Source of the DNA: a virus
Reading direction: 5' to 3' (one strand)
IMG/VR virus record: IMGVR_UViG_3300044644_001325
Location: 1 to 22,173 of that record
Length of the DNA: 22,173 bases
This document shows positions 5,885 to 12,999 of the stretch, piece by piece; position 1 is the first letter of the stretch, and each line of letters begins with the position of its first letter. The notes under the pieces were generated by a model. It made no database searches and was not told where the DNA came from. It saw nothing but the letters and a program-made list of their open reading frames with translations. The translations under genes and the position numbers were made by a program.

Positions 5885-6007
5885 TCACTGGCACGGTCTA
5901 TTACTACTATCCCGTACAGCGCACTTGACGACTGTTCCGAGTGCTGAACAGCCAACCAAACTAAGAAAGGATAACCCCGCTAGAATTACTAGTAGATACT
6001 TCTTCAT
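5885..6007 (-). CDS. Small lipoprotein, 40 aa
   Basis: ATG 6007 has CGGAG upstream (GGAGAATAAAAATG). A basic start (MKKY), a hydrophobic stretch and lipobox LVGC place the lipidated Cys at residue 20, leaving a 21-residue mature peptide with two further Cys. The size resembles o-spanins or entericidin-like lipoproteins, but it is not proline-rich like typical Rz1. Its first 47 nt overlap the end of the 96-aa gene in another frame. Confidence 0.75.
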   Translation of the reverse strand: MKKYLLVILAGLSFLSLVGCSALGTVVKCAVRDSSNRPCQ

Positions 6008-6251
6008 TTTTATTCTCCGGATTAAATTCATGCTTATCAGTCTCATATAGAGCCACAGAAAACCATTCGTTAGAACCTTGGCGCTGATATTGAAAATCCT
6101 GCATAGGAACCATTACCATCTGTTTAGTTTCTGGATGAACCATCATCTTAGGAAACATTACCATGCGAATGTCGCATATTGGTTCTATCCTCTCGACCTT
6201 CCCGTGTGTAGGAAAATTAGCAACGCCACCATCTGGTCCAAGAATACTCAT
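5961..6251 (-). CDS. Hypothetical 96-aa protein in the secreted-protein cluster
   Basis: It begins with an ATGA overlap with the 116-aa gene. No signal peptide is seen from this start. The middle is Met/Pro-rich (RMVMFPKMMVHPETKQMVMVPM), followed by WFSVALYETDKHEF. Unrecognised. The codons and overlaps on both ends support a real gene. Confidence 0.72.
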   Translation of the reverse strand: MSILGPDGGVANFPTHGKVERIEPICDIRMVMFPKMMVHPETKQMVMVPMQDFQYQRQGSNEWFSVALYETDKHEFNPENKNEEVSTSNSSGVILS

Positions 6252-6598
6252 GTCTTTTGTCCTCTCACCTTTTCCAGAAGCTGATAAAGATATTCAATAG
6301 CAGATTCATTGAATGTTACGTTTTTTAGAATTGTTGTAACACAATATTGCTTAGCAGCAAAAGCATTACCATCAGAAGCCTTATCATATTCTACAACGTA
6401 GATATATCTTTCTTTAGACATCATGATCTCAGAAACTCGGTTATCATCCTTAAAACCATTATAAATGGTAGAAAGATTCTTATCGTCAATCATCTTCATG
6501 AAAACTTTATTTTCATAACACTTCAATTCCGACTCTGCTGCTAGAGCAGAGCCAGATAACATTGAAGCAATCACCACGCTATACATGATATTTTTCAT
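6248..6598 (-). CDS. Secreted protein, 116 aa
   Basis: An N-terminal signal peptide ends about ALA at residue 20 (SGSALA before AESEL). The mature protein is about 96 aa with two Cys (ELKCYEN, KQYCVTT), probably a periplasmic disulfide. No known family is recognised. The start is 2 nt after the 64-aa gene's stop. Export of phage proteins in this cluster suggests a role in the envelope or lysis. Confidence 0.78.
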   Translation of the reverse strand: MKNIMYSVVIASMLSGSALAAESELKCYENKVFMKMIDDKNLSTIYNGFKDDNRVSEIMMSKERYIYVVEYDKASDGNAFAAKQYCVTTILKNVTFNESAIEYLYQLLEKVRGQKT

Positions 6599-6600
6599 AA

Positions 6601-6795
6601 TTACTTCCTTGTGGTTACTTCCTGAACCTTCTGAGCGATCTTCTGTTCGTCGGTCTTACCAAAATTGGTAGGACGCTTCGGAGGCAGAGGAGTTTCTTCT
6701 ACATACTTTGAAACTGGAGGCGCAATAACGTCGCCAGCAAATGCACTACCACCCATAAGCATGGCAGCAACGGTCGATAAGATAATCTTATTCAT
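6601..6795 (-). CDS. Secreted proline-rich peptide, 64 aa
   Basis: Signal peptide MNKIILSTVAAMLMGGSAFA is followed by GDVIAPPVSKY. The mature part is short, proline-rich (EETPLPPKRPTNF) and basic at the end. AAAGGA lies upstream of the ATG. Unrecognised. It is first of the secreted run. Confidence 0.78.
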   Translation of the reverse strand: MNKIILSTVAAMLMGGSAFAGDVIAPPVSKYVEETPLPPKRPTNFGKTDEQKIAQKVQEVTTRK

Positions 6796-6796
6796 C

Positions 6797-6973
6797 TTAT
6801 TTCCTTTCGGTATTATTTACAATGTTCTTAAGCAAAGCAACATCGTAATTTGTGATACGAGAAAATGCACTAATCGCTTCTTCTCTTGATACTCCTTCTT
6901 TTTCTAGAAGGAATTTTGCTACGATCTTTATATCATTAAAGTCTTCGTAGAATTTTACTTCGTTGGCGTTCAT
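6797..6973 (-). CDS. Hypothetical 58-aa protein
   Basis: ATG 6973 overlaps the stop of the 377-aa gene (ATGA) and has GAGG 8 nt upstream. The acidic N-terminus (NEVKFYEDFNDI) leads into a helical VAKFLLEKEGVSREEAISAF segment that resembles small helical modules of T4-like phages. No function is assigned. It ends 1 nt before the next start. Confidence 0.72.
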   Translation of the reverse strand: MNANEVKFYEDFNDIKIVAKFLLEKEGVSREEAISAFSRITNYDVALLKNIVNNTERK

Positions 6974-8103
6974 GTAACCACCCTCAATAAAATCGTGTTT
7001 TCGTTGATACGATACGCAAGAGGCTTCTCTGTCTTGAGATCATCAAGGACTTTGCGGAGAACAAGTTTTCCGCCCTCAAGTATGCGTTTGACCAATTCGT
7101 TGGGATCTTTTCGTCCAATTGATCTCGTAATAGAACTAGATTCATCAAAGTTTGTAATGCTAGTACCTTTAATTTGTAACCCACCCCGATCGATCGCACG
7201 GAATACCGTGATATTTTTATATCTTGTATTGAAGGTCCACAATTCCTGCGCACCAATAATTCTTTCTGGACTAACAGAAGCAATTTTGTAAGTTTGATCT
7301 TCCTTCTGATACTTGAGATTCTTGACTTTCTTTTCGACCGAAACCGTTCTTGGCTTGCGAGCTTTCTTAACCTTTTTTGTATTCGAACAATATCTCTCTG
7401 CGTCTTCGATGAGAGTGTTGTAGAATGTGACGAGATTTTTGATCTCGGCTTTCTTGAGATGACGATAGCCTTCTTTGAGTTGTTCACATTTACCCTCATA
7501 TGCTTCTAGCAATTCATCTAAGACTGGGGTAAATTTGCAGATGATAGAAGTAGCGTATGCTGCCGGAATGTTATTCGACTGCAGCCACTCATAAAGAGAA
7601 AATTCTACATTATTGTAGATATAATCGTCTATCATTCCCTCAATTTCACCGAGAATATCGTGTGTACGCTCGCGCATGCGATCTTGAATAGAAACCGTTG
7701 GCTTACTATCTTCTTCCTTGGGCTCCTGGATGTATTTATATGTTTGTTTGATACGATCGTTTATATAATCTTGTGTTTCAGTAGGTAACTTACACCCTCT
7801 GGCAAGAAGACGACAAACCCAAGCAACAGTAGTAGGTATAAGACTGTCCGGAACAGATTTGATTTTCTTCGCGTCATTAACACGTCCTAGATTTTTAAGA
7901 TAGTCTATAATGTATTCTTTGGCCTCTGTATTGGTGCACATATAGTTATACCAATTCAGAGCATAGATGTAATCCACCTTTGTAAGAGGCTTTGTGAAAA
8001 TTGGCTCGTCGCCCAAATGCTTCTTATTAATGATATACTGCTCCGAGCGAGTCGTGCGAGTAATCTTCGGTTTACGTTTAATAAGAGCGGGTCGACGAGC
8101 CAT
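6970..8103 (-). CDS. Conserved T4-like hypothetical protein, 377 aa
   Basis: The start is taken at ATG 8103 (MARRPAL) because GGAGG lies 5 nt upstream; an ATG 12 nt earlier overlaps that site. The protein is basic and helical. The first 40 residues and a middle segment (KKVKKARKPRTVSVEKKVKNL) are Lys/Arg-rich, which would fit nucleic-acid binding. The C-terminal 110 residues look like a compact alpha/beta domain. I do not recognise a catalytic motif. It is driven by the promoter at 8126-8154. Confidence 0.85.
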   Translation of the reverse strand: MARRPALIKRKPKITRTTRSEQYIINKKHLGDEPIFTKPLTKVDYIYALNWYNYMCTNTEAKEYIIDYLKNLGRVNDAKKIKSVPDSLIPTTVAWVCRLLARGCKLPTETQDYINDRIKQTYKYIQEPKEEDSKPTVSIQDRMRERTHDILGEIEGMIDDYIYNNVEFSLYEWLQSNNIPAAYATSIICKFTPVLDELLEAYEGKCEQLKEGYRHLKKAEIKNLVTFYNTLIEDAERYCSNTKKVKKARKPRTVSVEKKVKNLKYQKEDQTYKIASVSPERIIGAQELWTFNTRYKNITVFRAIDRGGLQIKGTSITNFDESSSITRSIGRKDPNELVKRILEGGKLVLRKVLDDLKTEKPLAYRINENTILLRVVT

Positions 8104-8125
8104 GTTATCCTCCAAGTTATATAGA

Positions 8126-8154
8126 ATTATAACTTAGTTTTTATTAAAAGTCAA
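8126..8154 (-). promoter_or_regulatory. Early-type promoter for the 377-aa gene
   Basis: GC-TTGACT (-35, 8149-8154), a 17-bp spacer and TATAAT (8126-8131). The -35 overlaps the stop codon of the DUF932-type gene. Confidence 0.85.
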
Positions 8155-9128
8155 GCGGCTTCGGCCATCTCAACAGCGAGCTCAAGAGCCTTGGTCTTAA
8201 GACCCTTATTGTAGCCATACCAAGCAGACTGCAGACGAGTATCAGCCGTACGACCAAGAACATGATCAGTCATAAAAGTAACAGCATTAAATGCCTGCCA
8301 CCAGCTTCCCTCTGCGTATTCTGCACCAGGCTGAGTTTCAAGAATACCAAGAGCCATATTAGCATTCTTAGAACGCTTGCCTTCTGACTTATTTTCTTCT
8401 GTGACATTAGCCAGCGGGAAAATACGCTCAAAATACTCAACAACAGATTCAGTCTTAGCCTTCTTAGAACCAAGGAACTGAGCCATCTCCTTATACTTCT
8501 GTAGCTTGTCAGTAGCGATACCAAGCATATTCTTCACGTTAGCGGGATTAAACTGCTTACGATGAGAAATCTTAGCCATTCGTTCTACAGAAGAACTTAG
8601 AGACAGAGTCAAAGTGTTATTACAAACGACACGGATCGGAGTGAACCGAACATCTGTAGAAAACCCATACTTGTGGAAGTTAGAGAAAAGCAGATAAGAA
8701 TCGATAACATCGCCCTTAAACAGTTCGAAAGAGTCCTTAACCTTAGCAAGACCCCAAACGATCTGTCCACCCTTCAACGATCCAGCAGTATGCATCTCCA
8801 TATCGCCAGCCATAACGAATTCGTTAAAGAAATCAAAGGCTTCGGCGTTCTGAACAGGATTCCAGTCATCGGAGACAACATCAAGCAGCTTCTTGTCCTT
8901 CGTACGAACAAGAGCAGACTGCTTTGTCTCGATTACGCTATCCGGATCATTTTCGTCGAGAATAGCAAAAGTCGGAAACTTCTGCACTTCCCAGTTCAAA
9001 CCAGCAGCTTCGAGCATCTGATCCGGCGTAAGGTCATTAGGGACCTTTACGCCGAGACCATGCCACGGAACACCTCCAGCATAAGCCATCTGATACTTAC
9101 CGTCGAGGTATTCGATTTCATGAGCCAT
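8151..9128 (-). CDS. DUF932/TIGR03299-type phage protein, 325 aa
   Basis: The N-terminus (VPWHGLGVKVPNDLTPDQMLEAAGLNWEV) and the blocks SDDWNPVQN.EAFDFF, RFTPIRVVCNNTLTLSL and TRLQSAWYGYNKG are hallmarks of the phage/plasmid family TIGR03299 (DUF932). Family members are common in phages and plasmids. The biochemical role is not established. The full length is present. ATG 9128 has AAGGAG upstream, and promoter 9163-9191 lies immediately before it. Confidence 0.9.
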   Translation of the reverse strand: MAHEIEYLDGKYQMAYAGGVPWHGLGVKVPNDLTPDQMLEAAGLNWEVQKFPTFAILDENDPDSVIETKQSALVRTKDKKLLDVVSDDWNPVQNAEAFDFFNEFVMAGDMEMHTAGSLKGGQIVWGLAKVKDSFELFKGDVIDSYLLFSNFHKYGFSTDVRFTPIRVVCNNTLTLSLSSSVERMAKISHRKQFNPANVKNMLGIATDKLQKYKEMAQFLGSKKAKTESVVEYFERIFPLANVTEENKSEGKRSKNANMALGILETQPGAEYAEGSWWQAFNAVTFMTDHVLGRTADTRLQSAWYGYNKGLKTKALELAVEMAEAA

Positions 9129-9162
9129 TTTAGTTCTCCTTCACATCAACCATCATAAACAT

Positions 9163-9191
9163 AGTATAGCTCGATATTTTTAAAAAGTCAA
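9163..9191 (-). promoter_or_regulatory. Early-type promoter for the DUF932-type gene
   Basis: GC-TTGACT (9186-9191), 17 bp, TATACT (9163-9168). It lies between the 57-aa gene stop and the DUF932-type gene. Confidence 0.85.
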
Positions 9192-9195
9192 GCTC

Positions 9196-9369
9196 TTATT
9201 CAGAAGAATCAGAGACCGGTGCAGGCTGAGTGGGTAGCTGAGGAGCAGCCTGTTGGCGTAGCTTCTCAACGAGACCAGCGACCTGATCGTAAGGTAGCTT
9301 GCCCAAAGCAAACATGACAGCATTCGCTTCGTCAAAAGTTAGTTCGAACTTAATTACAACATCTTCCAT
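9196..9369 (-). CDS. Conserved small T4-like protein, 57 aa
   Basis: ATG 9369 has GGAG upstream. The segment FELTFDEANAVMFALGKLPYDQVAGLVEKLRQQA matches a small protein type frequent in cyanophage and other T4-like genomes. The C-terminus is Gln/Pro/Ala-rich and flexible. No activity is known. Confidence 0.75.
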   Translation of the reverse strand: MEDVVIKFELTFDEANAVMFALGKLPYDQVAGLVEKLRQQAAPQLPTQPAPVSDSSE

Positions 9370-9395
9370 TTTATACTCTCCATATGGTAGTTATA

Positions 9396-9608
9396 TTATG
9401 CAGTCTTTAGTTGGAGTAAAGACTCTTTGTGTTGGAAGTGAAAACCAGCGAGCCATTCTTTTTGACGGTATAGCTCGTTTTGAATCTGTCTTTCATCTTC
9501 CTGGTCAACGTCCATATAATTATATGGACAATCTTTTACAGAACCTCCTGATTCATAGTGAATACGACCTTCTGTGAAGAACTGATTACTAAATTGCCAA
9601 TCATTCAT
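9396..9608 (-). CDS. RMF-like candidate ribosome modulation factor, 70 aa
   Basis: The start is ATG 9608 (AAGGG upstream, ATGA overlap with the previous gene). The pattern G14....G21 G22...DCPY(26-29) ... R48...WL(52-53).G55 follows the order of conserved residues in E. coli RMF (GYQAGIAG...CPY...R..WLGGW), with about 14 extra residues between CPY and the WL motif. RMF dimerises 70S ribosomes. A phage version could quiet or redirect host translation. The match is short, so the assignment is tentative. Confidence 0.6.
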   Translation of the reverse strand: MNDWQFSNQFFTEGRIHYESGGSVKDCPYNYMDVDQEDERQIQNELYRQKEWLAGFHFQHKESLLQLKTA

Positions 9609-9781
9609 TTGTGTACCCTTTTCTGAATCCAACATTTATTAGGTTCATCATGACATTGGACTTCCATTCGAAGCCCAGATTCTTTCATTCTTGATGTTAT
9701 ATAGGTTTCATCTATACTGGGTATTATTAGTGTTCCTAATAGGACAGCTAAACCCAACAAAAATTCTTTTTCTTCGTTCAT
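9605..9781 (-). CDS. Hypothetical membrane-anchored 58-aa protein
   Basis: It has ATGA overlaps at both ends with the 106-aa and RMF-like genes. One hydrophobic segment (FLLGLAVLLGTLIIP) is followed by a polar domain with two Cys (VQCHDE, NKCWIQ). Unrecognised; probably inner-membrane or secreted. Confidence 0.68.
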   Translation of the reverse strand: MNEEKEFLLGLAVLLGTLIIPSIDETYITSRMKESGLRMEVQCHDEPNKCWIQKRVHK

Positions 9782-10098
9782 TTAGGGAATGAATAATATG
9801 CTTCGACAATTCTTTGCAGAGGACGCTCGAGAGCATCATAATGCTCTCTGTCCATAATTCCGCAAAGAATATCCATGTAATCTTCTGGTTCTACAAATTG
9901 TTTAACAACTTCTAGATACTGTTTTGCTGTTTTAGGTTCTTCAACAGGAATACCATTCACATTAGGAACATCATATCGCTTCATGTCTTCAGCAATAGAT
10001 TGAGCAATGACAGTCTTTGCCTTGTTGACAAAATCTCTCATTGCCTCTAATTCTAGTTGTTTTTGTGATTTTGGGAATGGTATGATCTTGGCGCTCAA
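9778..10098 (-). CDS. Hypothetical 106-aa protein (TTG start)
   Basis: TTG 10098 is preferred: AAGGA lies 8 nt upstream, just after the 50-aa gene's stop. Another TTG at 10116 is possible. The basic N-terminus (SAKIIPFPKSQKQLELEAM) is followed by helices, with VEPEDYMDILCGIMDREHYDAL near the end. Unrecognised. Confidence 0.72.
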   Translation of the reverse strand: MSAKIIPFPKSQKQLELEAMRDFVNKAKTVIAQSIAEDMKRYDVPNVNGIPVEEPKTAKQYLEVVKQFVEPEDYMDILCGIMDREHYDALERPLQRIVEAYYSFPK

Positions 10099-10103
10099 TT
10101 TAA

Positions 10104-10256
10104 TTATCCTTGACAACGAACACCAAACTTAGCATCAGCGCCCATGACTTTACCATGGAGAGTGCCAATATGACATGCTTTCTGCTCAATTTCTACATGT
10201 TGCTCAGTACATACACCAGCAACACACATATAAACAATCGCTGCAATCAATTTCAT
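10104..10256 (-). CDS. Small Cys-rich secreted peptide, 50 aa
   Basis: ATG 10256 has GGAG 7 nt upstream. MKLIAAIVYMCVAGVC resembles a signal peptide. The remainder has two further Cys (KACHIG, VRCQG), so a disulfide-bonded periplasmic peptide is possible. It ends 5 nt before the TTG of the next gene. Confidence 0.62.
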   Translation of the reverse strand: MKLIAAIVYMCVAGVCTEQHVEIEQKACHIGTLHGKVMGADAKFGVRCQG

Positions 10257-10268
10257 AATCTCACTCCT

Positions 10269-10394
10269 TTACACAAAAAACATATACCAATTATGGTATA
10301 CGAACCATCCTGCCAATAAAGCAAAAGCTGCTCTAGGCTGGAAAGTGCCCAACAATAACAAAAACACTACAACAAGTTTCGGATCAATAACCAT
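10269..10394 (-). CDS. Small membrane protein, 41 aa
   Basis: ATG 10394 has AAGGA 7 nt upstream. It is almost entirely hydrophobic with two short helices (LVVVFLLLLGTF; AAFALLAGWFVYHNW). No family is recognised. Confidence 0.62.
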   Translation of the reverse strand: MVIDPKLVVVFLLLLGTFQPRAAFALLAGWFVYHNWYMFFV

Positions 10395-10404
10395 AATATA
10401 TCCT

Positions 10405-10590
10405 TCAAGCTGCCTTTTTAATTTGTACAAAATGTTTCTTTAGATTATCAGAAGCTTTGTTTAAAATTTCGCCGGAAATGCCAATACGAATGAGATTAGC
10501 TAGCTCAATAATTTCCTCTTCTGAAATATCATTAGCTGGTTTAAATTCGAACAAATTACACTGATTGTATTTTTTAGAAGCTTTTGCCAT
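10405..10590 (-). CDS. Hypothetical 61-aa protein
   Basis: AAAGGA lies 7 nt before the ATG. The N-terminus is basic, followed by an acidic helix (DISEEEIIELANLIRIGI) and a basic tail. The gene is part of the continuous small-gene train. Unrecognised. Confidence 0.68.
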   Translation of the reverse strand: MAKASKKYNQCNLFEFKPANDISEEEIIELANLIRIGISGEILNKASDNLKKHFVQIKKAA

Positions 10591-10602
10591 GCGAAATCCT
10601 TT

Positions 10603-10794
10603 TTAAACTTTTCTTAGAGTCGAATCTGTTTCTATAATTTGCATTTCATCAAAAGGAACGAAATTATTTGAGTCAGGACTAGAAAAATGCTGTTTAGCTG
10701 TTTCTGCTTCATCCAAGGTGCTATAAAACCCAAGGACCGCACCACCATCATTTTTTTTCTTATGCATTAAAACGTAATAGTAAGGAATCTTCAT
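10603..10794 (-). CDS. Hypothetical 63-aa protein
   Basis: AAAGG is 7 nt upstream. The fold looks like a small alpha/beta unit: YYYVLMHKKK, then GAVLGFYSTLDEAETAKQHF. 'G.YSTLDEAE.A' patterns are common in small phage proteins near this region (compare the gene at 15078). Function unknown. Confidence 0.68.
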   Translation of the reverse strand: MKIPYYYVLMHKKKNDGGAVLGFYSTLDEAETAKQHFSSPDSNNFVPFDEMQIIETDSTLRKV

Positions 10795-10821
10795 TTGCTT
10801 ACCTTTTATTGGATTGATACT

Positions 10822-11007
10822 TTAGGCCCAAGAAACGGACACTTCCTTATATTCTGGGTTATCAATGATGAAATCTTCTAGTAAAGTTTCAAAATGTTCG
10901 CCCTCATATACATGATCAAAATACAAAACATCTTCATGTTTAGTATAAGCAGTCAGGCGAAACCCATTAGGTAGTTCATCGACATATATTTCTCGCGTAA
11001 TACTCAT
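10822..11007 (-). CDS. Hypothetical acidic 61-aa protein
   Basis: AGAGGA lies upstream of ATG 11007. The protein is acidic, with a strand-rich start (EIYVDELPNGFRLTAY) and a YEGEHFETLLEDFI helix. Unrecognised. A 77-nt gap separates it from the previous gene; I see only 10-14 codon frames in the gap. Confidence 0.68.
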   Translation of the reverse strand: MSITREIYVDELPNGFRLTAYTKHEDVLYFDHVYEGEHFETLLEDFIIDNPEYKEVSVSWA

Positions 11008-11084
11008 CGCCTATCCTCTTTACTTATTAAAATTGCCATAGCAGTAACAACGCCGACATATCATACCTCTAGAGACGGTTTACT

Positions 11085-11360
11085 TCAACTACTTTTTTCA
11101 CCACCATCGAAACAATGAAAGATCATACCAAGAACCTCCACAGTCCCCAAGTAGAGACCTGGCTCATCTGGTAATTCTTGGTCAGTCTCAAAGGTTCTTA
11201 CTAATCTTTTTACAATCGGTTTCGAAGTATCCACCTCTGCCCAAATAAACGGGTTTGACTTCTTGTGCGCAAGTTTGAGTATCTTCGCTCCTCTCGGCAT
11301 GGCGATCAGAGGATTAAGCATTGAGTTTATCTGGTATTTTCTAATACACCTCAAGCCCAC
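11085..11360 (-). CDS. DUF7352-type small phage protein, up to 91 aa
   Basis: The pattern KYQI.......MPRGAKILKL....NPFIWAEVD...P...R.....DQELPDEPGLYLGTV..LG.IFHCF matches the DUF7352-type family widespread in phages, function unknown. The start is uncertain: GTG 11360 gives 91 aa, while TTG 11354 has better spacing from AAGGA. The 5' end overlaps the previous gene by about 14-20 nt. Confidence 0.8.
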   Translation of the reverse strand: MGLRCIRKYQINSMLNPLIAMPRGAKILKLAHKKSNPFIWAEVDTSKPIVKRLVRTFETDQELPDEPGLYLGTVEVLGMIFHCFDGGEKSS

Positions 11361-11529
11361 GTTCCTTGCATTCTGCTAGGCATTCCCAGTATTCTTTACT
11401 GGCAACTCCACGAGCCTCTGTTTCCTGGTTCCAATTACCTTCTGCAGCCTGGTAATACATATACCTGCTCCAAAGAATTTGAAACTGAATTGTAAGATCT
11501 TCATCGCTGAGTTTAGTATAATCAGTCAT
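11341..11529 (-). CDS. Hypothetical 62-aa protein
   Basis: ATG 11529 overlaps the end of the 68-aa gene by 8 nt. Helical protein: LSDEDLTIQFQILWSRYMYY, then EYWECLAECKERGLEVY. Patterns of this kind (a C-terminal '..CL.E...RGL') are common in short phage proteins of unknown role. Confidence 0.7.
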   Translation of the reverse strand: MTDYTKLSDEDLTIQFQILWSRYMYYQAAEGNWNQETEARGVASKEYWECLAECKERGLEVY

Positions 11530-11728
11530 TACCCATATCCTTTATGACAGCACCAGGATTAATACAGACATTAGGTCCTTTTGCCACGATAACTGGAATA
11601 CCACCAGCATCACTACATGCCTTCATATAAACTTCAGATGGATTGGGACCTGAAAACATAAGGTCAATGAACAAAACCATTGTCAAAGACACAAAGCATA
11701 TGATCATAAATTTAAGAGCATCAAACAT
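11522..11728 (-). CDS. Membrane-anchored or secreted 68-aa protein with Cys pair
   Basis: One N-terminal hydrophobic helix (MIICFVSLTMVLFIDLMF) is followed by a short domain with 'ACSDAGGIPVIVAKGPNVCI'. The C...GG.P.......C layout recurs in small periplasmic phage proteins. Role unknown. Confidence 0.7.
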   Translation of the reverse strand: MFDALKFMIICFVSLTMVLFIDLMFSGPNPSEVYMKACSDAGGIPVIVAKGPNVCINPGAVIKDMGND

Positions 11729-11843
11729 CTATTTCACCTATACGTAATTCGGAGTCACTAGCAGGGCAATCAGCAGAGCCGATGTAAGCGATAACATATT
11801 CACAGCACCAATACTCACGATTGGATCTAGCGAGCAATGACAC
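11721..11843 (-). CDS. Hypothetical 40-aa protein (GTG start, tentative)
   Basis: This frame runs from GTG 11843 to TGA 11721-11723, overlapping the next ATG by 8 nt. Residues such as REYWCCEYVIAYIGSADCP look protein-like. No good Shine-Dalgarno is visible; coupling to the previous gene (15 nt away) is possible. Another overlapping 35-residue frame from ATG 11845 cannot be excluded. Confidence 0.42.
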   Translation of the reverse strand: MSLLARSNREYWCCEYVIAYIGSADCPASDSELRIGEIDV

Positions 11844-11857
11844 ATTAACAATATATA

Positions 11858-12067
11858 TCAACGTTCATTTCCATATTTCTCTTCTATAAGATCGATCAAA
11901 AACGTATACATTTCCTTATCCATGGGGAAGTCCATATAATGAGTTTGACGAATATCGAGATATCGTAATCCTTGACGTAAATGCTTCAGGAGCTCATCTA
12001 CAAAATCCATATGTTCATATTGTTTATGAAACTCTTTGAATAGTTTTGAGTTTGTATTGTCGCTCAT
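11858..12067 (-). CDS. Hypothetical 69-aa protein
   Basis: GGGG lies upstream of ATG 12067, 2 nt after the previous stop. Helical and charged (KLFKEFHKQYEHMDFVDELLKHL). The end of the protein (MYTFLIDLIEEKYG) may be an interaction helix. Unrecognised. Confidence 0.7.
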   Translation of the reverse strand: MSDNTNSKLFKEFHKQYEHMDFVDELLKHLRQGLRYLDIRQTHYMDFPMDKEMYTFLIDLIEEKYGNER

Positions 12068-12069
12068 TT

Positions 12070-12549
12070 CTATACCCCTCTCACTAATTTATCAGACGCT
12101 CGAATTTCCTCCCATGTCCATCCGCCAAGCTTGATGCCTTTATATTTTGTCCAAACCCAGCAGAAATAATCAGGCTCAATGTGCTCTTCGTCCTCTATCT
12201 TCTCGAAAAACCAAGGCGTAGCAAGTTTTATATTTTCTTTTGCCACCCATTCCTTGAATGTGTCGCAGAGCATATGCTCCAAGAGTTGGAGTTGATCTTG
12301 CGTTGGCTCGCGCTCAAAAATTGAATCCTGATCCTCGCCCCAACTGTCACAGTGGTCCACTATTGCCCTCTCAACCATGTCTGAGACATCAAACAAGGCG
12401 TCATAAGGGAAGTCTTTATATTCAGCACGGCAAATGTAGAAGTCGTCATTGAGAGCATAATAATCAAGACCCTCCTGGATAGCATCCCATCGGTTTTCGG
12501 CAACCATCTCGTACCAAGTCTCACGGTCGGCTGAATGAAACCATCTCAT
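12070..12549 (-). CDS. Hypothetical Trp-rich acidic protein, 159 aa
   Basis: The start is ATG 12549 (GGAG 7 nt upstream), nine codons inside the longest frame. Trp/aromatic and acidic residues are abundant (MRWFHSADRETWYEMV; FFEKIEDEEHIEPDYFCWVW; GGWTWEEI). No catalytic motif is recognised. Acidic proteins of this kind in early phage regions are sometimes DNA mimics, but that is speculation. It overlaps the 120-aa gene by 29 nt. Confidence 0.75.
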   Translation of the reverse strand: MRWFHSADRETWYEMVAENRWDAIQEGLDYYALNDDFYICRAEYKDFPYDALFDVSDMVERAIVDHCDSWGEDQDSIFEREPTQDQLQLLEHMLCDTFKEWVAKENIKLATPWFFEKIEDEEHIEPDYFCWVWTKYKGIKLGGWTWEEIRASDKLVRGV

Positions 12550-12883
12550 TGCTGTTCTCCCTCTCGCAAAGCGCAAATCGACATAAACTCTGGCTCATAC
12601 CATTAGCAATGTGAACCTTATAATAGCGACGGTGTCGAATAGCCATCAGCTTGGCATCAACTTCTTCTTTAGGATATGAAAAGTACTTGATGACAGTCTC
12701 CATAGCTTCCAGGTTCTTTTGATTCGCTGCTATATCTTCTCTCTTATAATCATACCTTAGAGGATCTTTTTTGACAAGCTCAATGTCTTCTTTCATACAG
12801 TAATAGCAAGTCTCATAGGTATCATACAGTGTTGCTAGAAGAACAGCGTCAACAGCTTCAAAAGGCAGTTCAACTTTAATCAT
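12521..12883 (-). CDS. Hypothetical 120-aa protein
   Basis: Begins MIKVELPFEAVDAVLLATLYDTYE, a pattern I associate with small T4-like hypothetical proteins. The helices carry scattered Cys (ETCYYCMKED). The C-terminal 10 codons lie within the next gene. Function unknown. Confidence 0.75.
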   Translation of the reverse strand: MIKVELPFEAVDAVLLATLYDTYETCYYCMKEDIELVKKDPLRYDYKREDIAANQKNLEAMETVIKYFSYPKEEVDAKLMAIRHRRYYKVHIANGMSQSLCRFALCERENSNEMVSFSRP

Positions 12884-12885
12884 AA

Positions 12886-12999
12886 TTACCCCACATTCCT
12901 ATCATCATCGTTTTTACCAAAGAACACCGAAGCGAACAAAAGCGCAACCAACAGGAAACCCAGTGGCCATATTACATAGGTCCAGAGAAAATCAATCAT
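12886..12999 (-). CDS. Small membrane protein, 37 aa
   Basis: The ATG at 12999 overlaps the end of the DUF7448-type gene. One long hydrophobic helix (FLWTYVIWPLGFLLVALLFA) is followed by a charged tail (GKNDDDRN). No clear Shine-Dalgarno, so translation is probably coupled. Longer frames starting upstream would lie over the DUF7448-type gene and are less likely. Confidence 0.6.
   Translation of the reverse strand: MIDFLWTYVIWPLGFLLVALLFASVFFGKNDDDRNVG

Noticed and set aside
6984-7499. 171-aa minus-strand frame inside the 377-aa gene
   Set aside because: It is a shifted frame of the larger gene with Ser/Arg/Lys-biased composition and no ribosome site.
7733-7740. Minus-strand TATAAATA as a third late promoter
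   Set aside because: It is inside the 377-aa coding frame (codons for YKYI), with no gene start nearby; a chance match is likely.
8673-9158. 161-aa plus-strand frame
   Set aside because: Antisense to the conserved DUF932-type gene; no promoter or ribosome site.
11008-11084. MICRRCYCYGNFNK 14-residue Cys-rich peptide
   Set aside because: Too short and unsupported beyond an AGAGG upstream; it may be chance.
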